NCBI RefSeq assembly: GCF_947504215.1
Contig: NZ_CANNGO010000001.1
Span: forward strand, 496,001-560,000
Direction of reading: 5' to 3'
DNA length: 64,000 nt
Source of the DNA: an uncultured Ruegeria sp.
GTDB lineage: Bacteria; Pseudomonadota; Alphaproteobacteria; Rhodobacterales; Rhodobacteraceae
This document shows, in pieces, positions 19,620 through 28,521 of this stretch. The position numbers and the translations under genes are program-made. The notes beneath the pieces were generated by a model. That model worked only from the letters and a program-made list of their open reading frames with translations. It did no database searches and was not told where the DNA came from. Each line of letters opens with the position of its first letter. Positions within the stretch are counted from its first letter, which is position 1.

Positions 19620-20972
19620 ATGACCATTGCCCTTGTCATCCTTGCCGCCGGGAAAGGCACCAGGATGAATTCGGATGTTCCAAAAGTTCTGCATCCTATC
19701 GCCCAGGCACCCATGCTGCTTCACGCGATGCGGGCGGGTGCAGTGCTGTCGCCGGAACGCACCGTTATCGTCACGGGCCATGGGTCAGAAGCTGTGGCCA
19801 AAGTCGCCCAGGCCGAGGATGAAACGGCACAGGTCGCCGTGCAGGAGGAACAGCTTGGCACAGCGCATGCGGTCGCTCAGGCCCGCGCGGCGCTGGATGG
19901 GTTCGATGGTGACGTTGTTGTCCTTTATGGTGACACGCCATTTTTGCAGCCCGACACGTTAGAGCGGATGATCGAAGCCCGGGCCCAGAATGATCTGGTC
20001 ATCCTTGGGTTCGAAGCCGCCGACCCCGGACGGTACGGACGTCTTGTAATGCAGGGCGACACTTTGGAACGGATCGTGGAATTCAAAGACGCCACGGAAC
20101 AAGAACGATCCATAACCTTTTGCAATTCAGGTCTTTTAGCATGCAACGCAAAGACATTGTTTGACCTGCTTGCCGCGGTTGGAAACGACAACGCATCAGG
20201 TGAATACTACCTGACCGATGTGGTGGAAATCGCCCGGGGCAAGGGCCTGACCGTGACGGCAGTTGCTTGCGACGAAGGACAAACATTGGGCGTCAATTCC
20301 CGCGCTGATCTGGCGGCAGCGGATGCCGTGTTTCAAGCGCGCGCGCGCGTCGAACTGTTGGATCTGGGCGTGACGCTGATGGCCCCGGAATCTGTTTATC
20401 TGGCGGCTGACACCGTCATTGGACGCGATTGCGTGATTGAACCCAACGTGGTCTTTGGCCCCGGTGTGACTGTCGAAAGCGGCGCAACGATCCGGGCGTT
20501 CTCGCATCTTGAAGGCTGTCATGTCAGCCGCGGGGCTATCGTTGGCCCCTATGCCCGATTGCGACCCGGTGCCGAATTGGCCGAAAACGCGCGGATCGGC
20601 AACTTTGTCGAAATAAAAAATGCCGAGATCGCCGAAGGGGCCAAGGTCAATCACCTGAGCTATATCGGCGATGCCACTGTTGGCGCTGCGACGAATATCG
20701 GCGCCGGGACCATCACCTGCAACTATGATGGCGTGATGAAGCACCAAACCACGATTGGTGAAAACGTCTTTATCGGCTCGAACACCATGCTGGTGGCCCC
20801 GGTGACGCTGGGCGATGGTGCGATGACTGCGACGGGAACCGTTGTGACCCGGGACGTAGAGCCAGATGCCCTGGCCGTGGCCCGCGCCCGGCAGGACAAC
20901 AAACTGGGGTATGCGCGTAAATTGTTTGACATGTTAAAGGCGAAGAAGGCTCGCCTAAGCAAAGGAGCCTGA
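19620..20972 (+). CDS. glmU: Bifunctional UDP-GlcNAc pyrophosphorylase / glucosamine-1-phosphate acetyltransferase
   Basis: GlmU makes UDP-N-acetylglucosamine for peptidoglycan and lipid A. In 450 aa the N-terminal uridyltransferase domain has LAAGKGTRMNSDVPKVLH, QLGTAHAV and LYGDTPFL. The C-terminal left-handed beta-helix (from about residue 250) carries the acetyltransferase motifs RPGAELAENARIGNFVEIKN, HLSYIGDA and GTITCNYDG. glmS follows after 5 bases, so this is a two-enzyme operon for one pathway. Confidence 0.98.
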   Translation: MTIALVILAAGKGTRMNSDVPKVLHPIAQAPMLLHAMRAGAVLSPERTVIVTGHGSEAVAKVAQAEDETAQVAVQEEQLGTAHAVAQARAALDGFDGDVVVLYGDTPFLQPDTLERMIEARAQNDLVILGFEAADPGRYGRLVMQGDTLERIVEFKDATEQERSITFCNSGLLACNAKTLFDLLAAVGNDNASGEYYLTDVVEIARGKGLTVTAVACDEGQTLGVNSRADLAAADAVFQARARVELLDLGVTLMAPESVYLAADTVIGRDCVIEPNVVFGPGVTVESGATIRAFSHLEGCHVSRGAIVGPYARLRPGAELAENARIGNFVEIKNAEIAEGAKVNHLSYIGDATVGAATNIGAGTITCNYDGVMKHQTTIGENVFIGSNTMLVAPVTLGDGAMTATGTVVTRDVEPDALAVARARQDNKLGYARKLFDMLKAKKARLSKGA

Positions 20973-20977
20973 GACCT

Positions 20978-22801
20978 ATGTGTGGCATTGTAGGCGTTCT
21001 GGGACAGCATGAAGCTGCACCCATACTGGTCGAGGCGCTCAAACGGCTCGAATATCGCGGCTATGACAGCGCGGGGATTGCGACCGTCAACGACGGTGCG
21101 TTGGGGCGCAGGCGCGCTGTTGGAAAACTGGTCAACTTGAGCGACTTGCTGGTACATGATCCCCTGCCCGGCAAATCCGGGATCGGCCATACCCGCTGGG
21201 CCACACACGGGGCACCTTCGGTCAACAATGCCCACCCGCACAAGGCTGGTCCGGTGGCTGTCGTGCACAACGGGATCGTCGAGAACTACCGGGAACTGCG
21301 TTCAGAACTTGCAGAGCATGGCATCGGCTTCGAAACCGAAACCGATACTGAAACCGTCGCCCTGATGGCGGAACATTTCCTCAAATCCGGTATGTCGCCC
21401 GTTGAGGCTGCGTTCAAAACCATCGACCGGCTGCAGGGTGCTTTCGCGCTGGCCTTTTTGTTCGACGGTCAGGGCGATTTGATCGTGGCCGCGCGCAAAG
21501 GCTCACCCTTGGCCATCGGTCACGGAGATGGTGAAATGTATGTGGGATCCGATGCCATTGCTCTGGCCCCTCTGACAAACAAGATCACCTATCTGGAAGA
21601 AGGCGACCGCGCCGTTCTGACCCGCACTTCGCTGGAAATCCGCAACGAGGTTGGTGAGTTGGCCAACCGCGAAATGCGCAAAATCAAACTGGATCATGCG
21701 CGGGCCGACAAGGGCGAGCACAAGCATTTCATGGCCAAGGAAATCGCCGAACAACCCGTTGTAGTGGCGGAGGCGATCAGATCCTATATGCCCACCGGCG
21801 GCGATAAGGTGATTCTCCCCGATACAGATCTCGATTTCACCAAGCTAGACCGCCTGACCATGGTCGCCTGTGGCACAGCGTTTTATGCCTGCCTCACGGC
21901 GAAATACTGGTTCGAGCAGCTGGCCAAAATGCCAGTCGAGGTCGATATCGCCAGCGAGTTTCGGTATCGCGAACCACCGATCACTGACCGCACCTTAGCC
22001 CTGTTCGTCAGCCAATCGGGTGAGACTGCCGACACGCTGGCGGCACTACGCTATTGCGATGGCAGAGCTGACAAGATCGTCTCGGTTGTGAACGTCCCTG
22101 AAAGCTCGATTGCGCGGGAAAGCGATGTGGCTTTGCCAATTCACGCGGGTGTCGAGATTGGCGTTGCCTCGACCAAGGCCTTCACGTGCCAACTGAGCGT
22201 TCTGCTGATGCTGGCACTGAAGGCTGCGGCGGACCGGGGCACGTTGACCGATGAGGAAATCGCCGATCACGCGGCCGCCCTGCGCGGATTGCCTTCGGTG
22301 CTCAATACGGCATTGGACCAGAACCGGGCCATCCGCAAATCCGCCCAGCGCTTGTCCGAAGCACGCGACGTTCTGTTTTTGGGCCGTGGCCTGATGTATC
22401 CGCTTGCGATGGAAGGTGCGCTGAAGCTCAAGGAAATCAGCTATATCCACGCCGAAGGATATGCATCGGGCGAGCTGAAACACGGCCCCATCGCCCTGAT
22501 AGACAAGCATATGCCAGTGGTTGTCATGGCACCGCGCGACGCTGTTTTCGACAAGACCGTGTCCAACATGCAAGAAGTGATGGCACGTAAAGGCAAGGTC
22601 ATCCTTGTATCTGATGATGACGGCATCGCCGAGGCTGAGGATGGCGTCTGGAGCACGATCCGCATGCCTCATATCCACCCTAACCTGGCGCCGATCCTGT
22701 ATTCGGTTCCGGCACAACTGCTGGCCTATCACACAGCCGTCGCCAAGGGCACAGATGTCGATCAGCCGCGCAACCTCGCGAAATCTGTCACTGTGGAATG
22801 A
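20978..22801 (+). CDS. glmS: Glutamine-fructose-6-phosphate aminotransferase (isomerizing)
   Basis: GlmS converts fructose-6-phosphate and glutamine to glucosamine-6-phosphate, the first step of the hexosamine pathway. It is 607 aa, the normal length. The catalytic Cys2 lies in MCGIVGVLG, with the glutaminase motif THGAPSVNNAHPH. Two SIS sugar-isomerase domains follow (VACGTAFYACL and SQSGETADT; FLGRGLMYPLAMEGALKLKE), ending AKSVTVE. No glmS ribozyme is expected or visible here. Confidence 0.98.
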   Translation: MCGIVGVLGQHEAAPILVEALKRLEYRGYDSAGIATVNDGALGRRRAVGKLVNLSDLLVHDPLPGKSGIGHTRWATHGAPSVNNAHPHKAGPVAVVHNGIVENYRELRSELAEHGIGFETETDTETVALMAEHFLKSGMSPVEAAFKTIDRLQGAFALAFLFDGQGDLIVAARKGSPLAIGHGDGEMYVGSDAIALAPLTNKITYLEEGDRAVLTRTSLEIRNEVGELANREMRKIKLDHARADKGEHKHFMAKEIAEQPVVVAEAIRSYMPTGGDKVILPDTDLDFTKLDRLTMVACGTAFYACLTAKYWFEQLAKMPVEVDIASEFRYREPPITDRTLALFVSQSGETADTLAALRYCDGRADKIVSVVNVPESSIARESDVALPIHAGVEIGVASTKAFTCQLSVLLMLALKAAADRGTLTDEEIADHAAALRGLPSVLNTALDQNRAIRKSAQRLSEARDVLFLGRGLMYPLAMEGALKLKEISYIHAEGYASGELKHGPIALIDKHMPVVVMAPRDAVFDKTVSNMQEVMARKGKVILVSDDDGIAEAEDGVWSTIRMPHIHPNLAPILYSVPAQLLAYHTAVAKGTDVDQPRNLAKSVTVE

Positions 22802-22820
22802 TCACTTTGGGACCAGCAAC

Positions 22821-23177
22821 TTGAACGACACTGACATCCGGACCCTTTTGCGTCTGATGCGCAGCTCGAAACAGGAATACGAGCTGTACCTGAGCAATGG
22901 GCGAACGTTCCTTCATGCCAGAAAGCTGAGAGAAAACAATCAAGCCATCCTCGACTTAATCGCGGCCGAAGGTTTTGGACCAGACGACACGTTGGGTGCG
23001 GGCCTTCAGGACCTGAAAGAACATTTGGAAGACTGGGCACAATGCTGGGATCGCGAACAGGCCACTCTGGGCCCCAATGATGATGATCCGTTTGTCTTTA
23101 CAGGCTACAAGACGTATCCAAAGCATCTGGACGCGCTTCTGGCACAGTACCAAAAGGACAGGGGTCGCAAGATCTGA
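22821..23177 (+). CDS. Hypothetical soluble protein downstream of glmS
   Basis: An unrecognised 118-residue protein, rich in charged residues and predicted helical (LRLMRSSKQEYELYLSNG, LKEHLEDWAQCWDREQ). I place the start at TTG 22821, preceded by TTTGGGA; the frame is open upstream into glmS with no ATG after the glmS stop. It follows glmS by 19 bases on the same strand, and the next gene starts 42 bases later. No known motif is visible. Confidence 0.65.
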   Translation: MNDTDIRTLLRLMRSSKQEYELYLSNGRTFLHARKLRENNQAILDLIAAEGFGPDDTLGAGLQDLKEHLEDWAQCWDREQATLGPNDDDPFVFTGYKTYPKHLDALLAQYQKDRGRKI

Positions 23178-23219
23178 GGCGCAGCCGCTCCGAAATTGAC
23201 AGTCACGGTGGAGAGCCCA

Positions 23220-23762
23220 ATGGCCAAGCAATTCCCACAAATCGATGTCGCGCACCAAAAATTCATTGAAGACCAGCACATGTTCTTTGTTGGCTCTGCG
23301 GGCACCGAGGGGCGTGTAAACATCTCACCCAAGGGTATGGATTCATTGCGGGTTCTGGGGCCCAATCGGATTGTCTGGATGAACCTGACCGGCAGCGGAA
23401 ATGAAACTGCCGGGCATCTGCTGGACGTAAATCGCATGACACTGATGTGGTGCTCGTTCACCACCCGCCCACTGATCTTGCGCACCTATGGCACCGCCCG
23501 CATGGTCCAGACCGGGGACGAAGATTGGGCTGAAATGGCCCAGCAGTTTCCCGATCATCGCAGCGCGCGGCAGATCTACGACCTGACTGTCGATCTGGTC
23601 CAAACCTCTTGTGGTTATGCCGTCCCTTTCATGGAGTATCAGTCCGAACGGGACACGATGCAAAAATGGGTTGATGGCAAATCGGACGACGATATTCGCG
23701 CCTATTGGGTTGAGAAAAACCAACATACAATCGACGGCAAACCCACTGGAATTCTGGGCTAA
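23220..23762 (+). CDS. Pyridoxamine 5'-phosphate oxidase-like flavin-binding protein
   Basis: A 180-residue split-barrel FMN-binding family protein. Segments RVNISPKGMDSLRVLG and NRIVWMNLTGSGNETAGHL match the family core. It is likely an oxidoreductase or flavin-binding protein of unknown substrate, not a vitamin B6 enzyme. ATG 23220 follows GGTGGAG; an upstream start at 23196 is less likely. The AlkD-like gene starts 6 bases after its stop. Confidence 0.85.
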   Translation: MAKQFPQIDVAHQKFIEDQHMFFVGSAGTEGRVNISPKGMDSLRVLGPNRIVWMNLTGSGNETAGHLLDVNRMTLMWCSFTTRPLILRTYGTARMVQTGDEDWAEMAQQFPDHRSARQIYDLTVDLVQTSCGYAVPFMEYQSERDTMQKWVDGKSDDDIRAYWVEKNQHTIDGKPTGILG

Positions 23763-23768
23763 CCAACC

Positions 23769-24461
23769 ATGATGGACGCGTATCTGAACCAGATCAAAGC
23801 CCACGCCGACCCTGAACGCGCAAAACAGATGGCGGCGTATCACAAGGCAGATCGACCCCATTTGGGCGTCGCAAACCCGGTTCTGAACGACTTGACCAAG
23901 ATGTGGCGGCAAGAATTGGACGTGCCAGCACGTGTGGAACTCGCGGGTGCGCTTTGGAAAACCAACATCCACGAGGCGCGTCTTGCTGCAGCAAAACTGC
24001 TGACCCAAGCGCGCATCCGCCCCGATGCCGAGGTTTGGAGCCTGTTGCAAAGCTGGTTACCGGACTTCGACGCATGGGCGGTCGCAGACCACGCCTGCAT
24101 GGCGATGCAGAAACGTCTGTCGGCCGACCCGGAGCGCTTGGATCAGGTCGAGCTTTGGACGACGTCAGATCATATGTGGACGCGCCGGGCGGCGCTGGTG
24201 GCCACCCTGCCCTGGACCAAACAGAACCATCCAAAACCTGATGACCTCCTACATCGAGATCGGGTGCTCGGCTGGGCTGCAAGCTATGTGCAGGATCGTG
24301 ATTGGTTCATTCAGAAAGCGATTGCTTGGTGGTTGCGCGAATTGTCCAAACACGACCCGGACCGTGTGATTGCATTTCTAGAAAACCAGGGTGACGCCAT
24401 GAAGCCCTTTGCCCGCCGCGAAGCGGGCAAGTACCTGAAGGATCAATCGACGAAGACCTGA
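23769..24461 (+). CDS. AlkD-like DNA alkylation repair protein
   Basis: A 230-residue all-helical HEAT-like repeat protein. The segments SWLPDFDAWAVADHACMA and MWTRRAALVATLPWTKQ match the region holding the active-site Asp/Trp/Arg of AlkD glycosylases, which remove 3- and 7-alkyl purines. The start could be either of the two adjacent ATGs (23769, 23772). Its 3' end overlaps the convergent lipoprotein gene by 19 bases. Confidence 0.87.
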   Translation: MMDAYLNQIKAHADPERAKQMAAYHKADRPHLGVANPVLNDLTKMWRQELDVPARVELAGALWKTNIHEARLAAAKLLTQARIRPDAEVWSLLQSWLPDFDAWAVADHACMAMQKRLSADPERLDQVELWTTSDHMWTRRAALVATLPWTKQNHPKPDDLLHRDRVLGWAASYVQDRDWFIQKAIAWWLRELSKHDPDRVIAFLENQGDAMKPFARREAGKYLKDQSTKT

Positions 24462-24865
24462 ACTTCAACCAATTCGTCAAATGGCACCAATAGCGCCCGC
24501 ATTGCATCCACCGACAATCGGCTTCCGCTGCCGGCTGGTCCCGGTGCGGGAACCAGAGTGATATAAGCCTGTGCACCGGTTTTTGGGACAACAACGCGCG
24601 CAGTAACTTCCGCATCAACAAGTGGCGTCTGCATCCAGCGACCGGGGGTGGACGGATCGCCCAGACCAGCAATAGTCGTCCTGGCGCCGACCCAGCCCGC
24701 AGACGCCGAAACCGGCGCAGGGTCTGGCGTTTCAGTGTCAGCCTCAACCGCCGCGGGCGTTGTTTCGGCAGGTGCCTCATCTTTTCCGAAAACGCGGTCT
24801 GTCGTGGACCGAATTGCGTCGCATCCACCAAGCACAACACATGATATCAAAAGCACGTATCTCAT
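24443..24865 (-). CDS. Predicted lipoprotein of unknown function
   Basis: A 140-residue protein with a lipobox (VLGGC, Cys-15) after a short hydrophobic signal, so it should be lipidated and membrane-anchored. A Pro/Ala/Thr-rich linker (about residues 30-55) leads to a small C-terminal domain, SVDAMRALLVPFDELVEVQVF. I do not recognise the family. The gene is monocistronic, convergent with the AlkD-like gene (19-base overlap) and divergent from moaA. Confidence 0.75.
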   Translation of the reverse strand: MRYVLLISCVVLGGCDAIRSTTDRVFGKDEAPAETTPAAVEADTETPDPAPVSASAGWVGARTTIAGLGDPSTPGRWMQTPLVDAEVTARVVVPKTGAQAYITLVPAPGPAGSGSRLSVDAMRALLVPFDELVEVQVFVD

Positions 24866-24955
24866 GTCTGAAACCTACAGCCCTGTGCGCATCTGTACCA
24901 GCGCAAAGCACAGTTCACCCTTGTCGCGGACAGGTTCCAGCTTTACCTATACCGA

Positions 24956-25963
24956 ATGACAGTTCCGCTTATTGACCCGTTCGCACGCGCCATCACATAT
25001 CTCCGCGTCTCCGTCACGGACCGCTGCGATTTTCGCTGCGTCTATTGCATGTCCGAAAACATGACCTTTCTGCCCAAGAAAGAACTGTTGACGCTGGAAG
25101 AGCTCGACCGGATGTGTTCAACCTTTGTCAAAATGGGCATCGAGAAGCTGCGCATTACCGGTGGTGAGCCATTGGTGCGCCGCAGTATCATGACGTTTTT
25201 TAACGCCATGACACGCCATCTGGACAGCGGCGCATTGAGAGAACTGACGCTGACCACCAACGGATCGCAATTGCATCGCTTTGCCGATGATCTCTATGCG
25301 GCAGGCGTGCGACGGGTGAATGTCTCGCTGGATACGCTCGATGAAGACAAGTTTGGCCGCGTAACGCGCTGGGGTCGTCTGAAACAGGTCTTAAATGGTA
25401 TCGACGCGGCACAAAAAGCGGGATTGCGCGTCAAAATCAACGCCGTGGCCCTAAAAGGGTTCAACGAACCCGAGCTGCCAAAGATCACCGAATGGTGCGC
25501 CGAACGTGATATGGATCTGACATGGATCGAGGTCATGCCCATGGGCGATATCGGCAACGAAGATCGTCTGGACCAATACTGGTCCCTCAAAGATGTGCGG
25601 GCTGAGTACGAAAACCACTATACGGTCAGCGATCTGGCTGAACGCTCCGGTGGCCCTGCGCGGTATGTACGCCTTGAAGAAACCGGTCAGAAAATCGGCT
25701 TTATCACTCCGCTGTCCCACAATTTCTGCGAAAGCTGCAATCGGGTGCGCCTGACCTGCACCGGCGAGCTGTATATGTGCCTGGGCCAGGAAGACATGGC
25801 TGACCTGCGCGCGCCATTGCGTGATCAGCTCGATTCGGAAGAACCACTTGAAAACGCAATTCGCGCTGCGATCAATCTCAAGCCGAAAGGCCATGATTTC
25901 GACTATTCGCGCCAAACGATCGATGGTCAGATGAGCCGCCACATGAGCCATACAGGCGGCTGA
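24956..25963 (+). CDS. moaA: GTP 3',8-cyclase (molybdenum cofactor biosynthesis)
   Basis: MoaA is the radical-SAM enzyme that rearranges GTP in the first step of molybdopterin synthesis. The 335-residue protein has the SAM cluster motif C-x3-C-x2-C at C24, C28 and C31 ([11 protein letters not shown]), ITGGEPLVR, a second cluster in [19 protein letters not shown] and the functional C-terminal Gly-Gly (HTGG). It supplies cofactor for enzymes such as the molybdenum hydroxylase at 47147. waaA begins one base after its stop. The ribosome site before ATG 24956 is weak. Confidence 0.97.
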   Translation: MTVPLIDPFARAITYLRVSVTDRCDFRCVYCMSENMTFLPKKELLTLEELDRMCSTFVKMGIEKLRITGGEPLVRRSIMTFFNAMTRHLDSGALRELTLTTNGSQLHRFADDLYAAGVRRVNVSLDTLDEDKFGRVTRWGRLKQVLNGIDAAQKAGLRVKINAVALKGFNEPELPKITEWCAERDMDLTWIEVMPMGDIGNEDRLDQYWSLKDVRAEYENHYTVSDLAERSGGPARYVRLEETGQKIGFITPLSHNFCESCNRVRLTCTGELYMCLGQEDMADLRAPLRDQLDSEEPLENAIRAAINLKPKGHDFDYSRQTIDGQMSRHMSHTGG

Positions 25964-25964
25964 G

Positions 25965-27254
25965 ATGCCTGAACGTCCGACGCTGCTGTATCGGCTGTAT
26001 TGCGGCCTGACCTCGCTTGTTGAACCACTCGCATGGCGCACAATTCAAAAGAAACTACAAGCGGCAGACGTGTCCGTCGCACGTCAACGCGAACGCTTGG
26101 GTCATGCGTCCGCGCCCCGCCCCGATGGTCAGCTGATATGGTTTCACGCCGCCAGTGTCGGCGAAAGCCTGTCGGTGCTTAGCCTGATCAAGCGCTTGGG
26201 GGACAGGTTGCCTGAAGCGCATTTCCTTATCACCTCGGGCACGCCGACCTCTGCAGCCTTGATCGAAAAGCGCCTGCCCACGCGCGCACGGCATCAATAC
26301 CCACCGCTGGATACCGGCGGCCCCGTAAAACGTTTTCTGAATCATTGGCAACCTAACGCCGGTATCTTTGTCGAAAGCGAGATTTGGCCGCGCCTGATCG
26401 TCGAAAGCGCCCGGCGCGGCGTGCCATTGGCCTTGCTCAATGCACGTTTGTCCGAGAAGTCCGTGAAAGGTTGGTCGCAACGCCCCCAAACCGCGCGCTT
26501 TATTCTGGACAGTTTCCGCCTGTTTCTGACCCAAAACGACAGGACCGCCGGAAACCTGATCGGCTTAGGGGCAAATCCCGATCATGTCCAGCGCGGCACC
26601 AACCTTAAAGCCATGTCCGATCCGTTACCCGTGGACCAAGATGTTCTGGATGGCATTCGCAAAGAAATCTCTGGGCGGCCGGTCTGGATTGCCAGCTCCA
26701 CCCATGATGGCGAGGAAGAGACGGTTCTGGCTGCACACACGCGTCTTTTGAAACGTTGGCCCAACCTCCTGCTTTTATTGATCCCGCGCCACCCGGACCG
26801 TCGTGACGACGTGGCCGCGATACTGAAAGAGGCCGGGCTGAAAGCTTCTTTCCGCATGGCCGCCGAGCCGATAACTGAGACAATTCAAGTCTATGTGGCT
26901 GACACGCTAGGCGAAACCGGCACCTGGTACGCGCTTTGCCCAATCGTGTTTCTTGGTGGATCGCTGAAGGAAATCGGCGGCCATAATCCTTTTGAGCCAG
27001 CGCAAGCCGGCGCCGCCGTGATCACAGGTCCGGGATATTTCAACTTCGCAGAAACCTTTGCACCTTTGGTGAAAAGCGGCGGTGCCATCAAAGTTCAATC
27101 GGCACAAGACCTCAGCGAAACAGTTGAACGATGGCTTACAGTTGAAAGCGCGCTGCGCGAAGCTCAAGCCGCCGCAAGCGCCTGTGTGAAGACGCAGGAA
27201 AATGCTCTGGACTCGGTCTTGGACACGCTGTGCAAGCGCCTTGATCTCACCTGA
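25965..27254 (+). CDS. waaA: 3-deoxy-D-manno-octulosonic acid transferase
   Basis: WaaA adds Kdo to lipid IV-A at the cytoplasmic face of the inner membrane. The 429-residue GT-B protein starts with a short hydrophobic anchor (LLYRLYCGLTSLVEPLAW). The catalytic glutamate region is IWFHAASVGESLSVL, followed by FVESEIWPRL, and the C-terminal donor-site region is GGSLKEIGGHNPFEPA. It is separated from moaA by one base, an unusual pairing in terms of function. Confidence 0.95.
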   Translation: MPERPTLLYRLYCGLTSLVEPLAWRTIQKKLQAADVSVARQRERLGHASAPRPDGQLIWFHAASVGESLSVLSLIKRLGDRLPEAHFLITSGTPTSAALIEKRLPTRARHQYPPLDTGGPVKRFLNHWQPNAGIFVESEIWPRLIVESARRGVPLALLNARLSEKSVKGWSQRPQTARFILDSFRLFLTQNDRTAGNLIGLGANPDHVQRGTNLKAMSDPLPVDQDVLDGIRKEISGRPVWIASSTHDGEEETVLAAHTRLLKRWPNLLLLLIPRHPDRRDDVAAILKEAGLKASFRMAAEPITETIQVYVADTLGETGTWYALCPIVFLGGSLKEIGGHNPFEPAQAGAAVITGPGYFNFAETFAPLVKSGGAIKVQSAQDLSETVERWLTVESALREAQAAASACVKTQENALDSVLDTLCKRLDLT

Positions 27255-27281
27255 CGCACACGACTCGCTCCTTCATCTGGC

Positions 27282-27320
27282 TAAAAATATCCCGGGGAGC
27301 GCGAGGGGCTGGCCCCTCGC
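27282..27320 (-). terminator. Hairpin element downstream of the M20 gene, possibly a recurrent intergenic element
   Basis: A perfect dyad GCGAGGGGC / GCCCCTCGC (27301-27320) lies between convergent waaA and the first M20 gene. Read on the minus strand, it is followed after 13 bases by ATATTTTTAGCC. The adjoining CCCGGGATATTTTTAGCCAG stretch resembles a sequence I recall as common between genes in Rhodobacterales. It probably ends the minus-strand transcript; the plus strand has no T-run after the stem. Confidence 0.55.
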
Positions 27321-27335
27321 TTGCCCAAGTCATCC

Positions 27336-28499
27336 CTAGACAGCAGGCATCCGCTGTTCGACAATTTCCGCCCACCAGCTGCACCCGGCTGGAATGGCCT
27401 CATCATTAAAGTTATACTCAGGATGATGCACCATCGCGGTGTCACCATTGCCAACCAGAATATAGGCGCCGGGGCGCTCTTCGAGCATGAAGGCAAAGTC
27501 CTCGCCACCCATCACCAACGGCGCTTCTTCGCAATTGCCCGAGATCGAGCGTGCGACATCGGCAGCAAAATCGGTCTGTTCGTCACTGTTGACCATGACC
27601 GGATAGCCACGGATGTAAGTGACATCTGCCGTGCCGCCAAACGTGGCTGCGACACCATTGCAGATCTCATTGATGCGCTTTTCGGCCAGATCGCGCATGT
27701 CTTTGCTCATCGTACGCACGGTGCCTTTGATCTGTACGGTCTGCGGGATGACGTTGAACGCTTTCGACGAAGTTTCGAAAGAGGTAACCGAAACGACCAC
27801 CTGATCAATCGGATCAGCGTTGCGCGACGCAATCGTTTGCAGCGCCAGAACCGCTTTGGCCGCGATGATTGTGGTGTCCACAGTATCATGCGGTTTGGCT
27901 GCGTGACCTCCGCGCCCTTCGAATGTGATGTCGAACTGATCCGTCGCCGCAAAGAAAGCGCCGGGGCGGATCGAGAAGCTTCCGACCGGTTTGCCTGGCC
28001 AATTGTGCATTCCATAAACTTCCTGGATGTTCCAGCGGTTCATCATGCCGTCTTCGCACATCTCGCGGCCGCCGCCGCCGCCTTCTTCGGCAGGTTGGAA
28101 GATCACCACAACAGTGCCATCGAAATTGCGGGTTTCGGAAAGGTACTTGGCGGCCCCCAACAACATCGCGGTATGCCCGTCATGACCACATGCATGCATG
28201 GCTCCGGGCGTTTTTGAAGCATAATCCAATCCCGTGGCCTCATGGATTGGCAAAGCATCCATATCGGCGCGCAACCCGATGACTTTCCCAGAAGAATCAA
28301 CCTTGCCTTTGATCACGCCGACCACACCGGTTCGACCAATCCCCGTGACGACCTCATCACAACCGAATTCTTTCAGCTTTTCGGCAACCAGAGCACTTGT
28401 GCGGTGAGTGTCGAACAGGATTTCCGGGTTTTCGTGCATGTCACGTCGCCAAGTTGTGATTTCATCCTGCAGCTCGGCAAAGCGGTTTTTAACGGGCAT
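27336..28499 (-). CDS. M20 family amidohydrolase (HipO-like), copy 1
   Basis: A 387-residue metal-dependent amidohydrolase of the M20D (hippurate hydrolase / N-acyl amino acid) group. Metal ligands lie in MHACGHDGHTAM, FQPAEEGG, YGMHNWPG and VHHPEYNFND. It is the last of three tandem paralogues and closest to copy 2, sharing e.g. SALVAEKLKEFGCDEVV. Probably cytoplasmic release of amino acids from N-acylated amino acids or small peptides; the exact substrate cannot be read. Confidence 0.92.
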   Translation of the reverse strand: MPVKNRFAELQDEITTWRRDMHENPEILFDTHRTSALVAEKLKEFGCDEVVTGIGRTGVVGVIKGKVDSSGKVIGLRADMDALPIHEATGLDYASKTPGAMHACGHDGHTAMLLGAAKYLSETRNFDGTVVVIFQPAEEGGGGGREMCEDGMMNRWNIQEVYGMHNWPGKPVGSFSIRPGAFFAATDQFDITFEGRGGHAAKPHDTVDTTIIAAKAVLALQTIASRNADPIDQVVVSVTSFETSSKAFNVIPQTVQIKGTVRTMSKDMRDLAEKRINEICNGVAATFGGTADVTYIRGYPVMVNSDEQTDFAADVARSISGNCEEAPLVMGGEDFAFMLEERPGAYILVGNGDTAMVHHPEYNFNDEAIPAGCSWWAEIVEQRMPAV

Positions 28500-28521
28500 A
28501 CTGTCTCTCTCCTAATTCACT

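Noticed and set aside
20978..22801. glmS ribozyme upstream of glmS
   Set aside because: Only 5 bases separate glmU and glmS, and the ribozyme is a Gram-positive feature.
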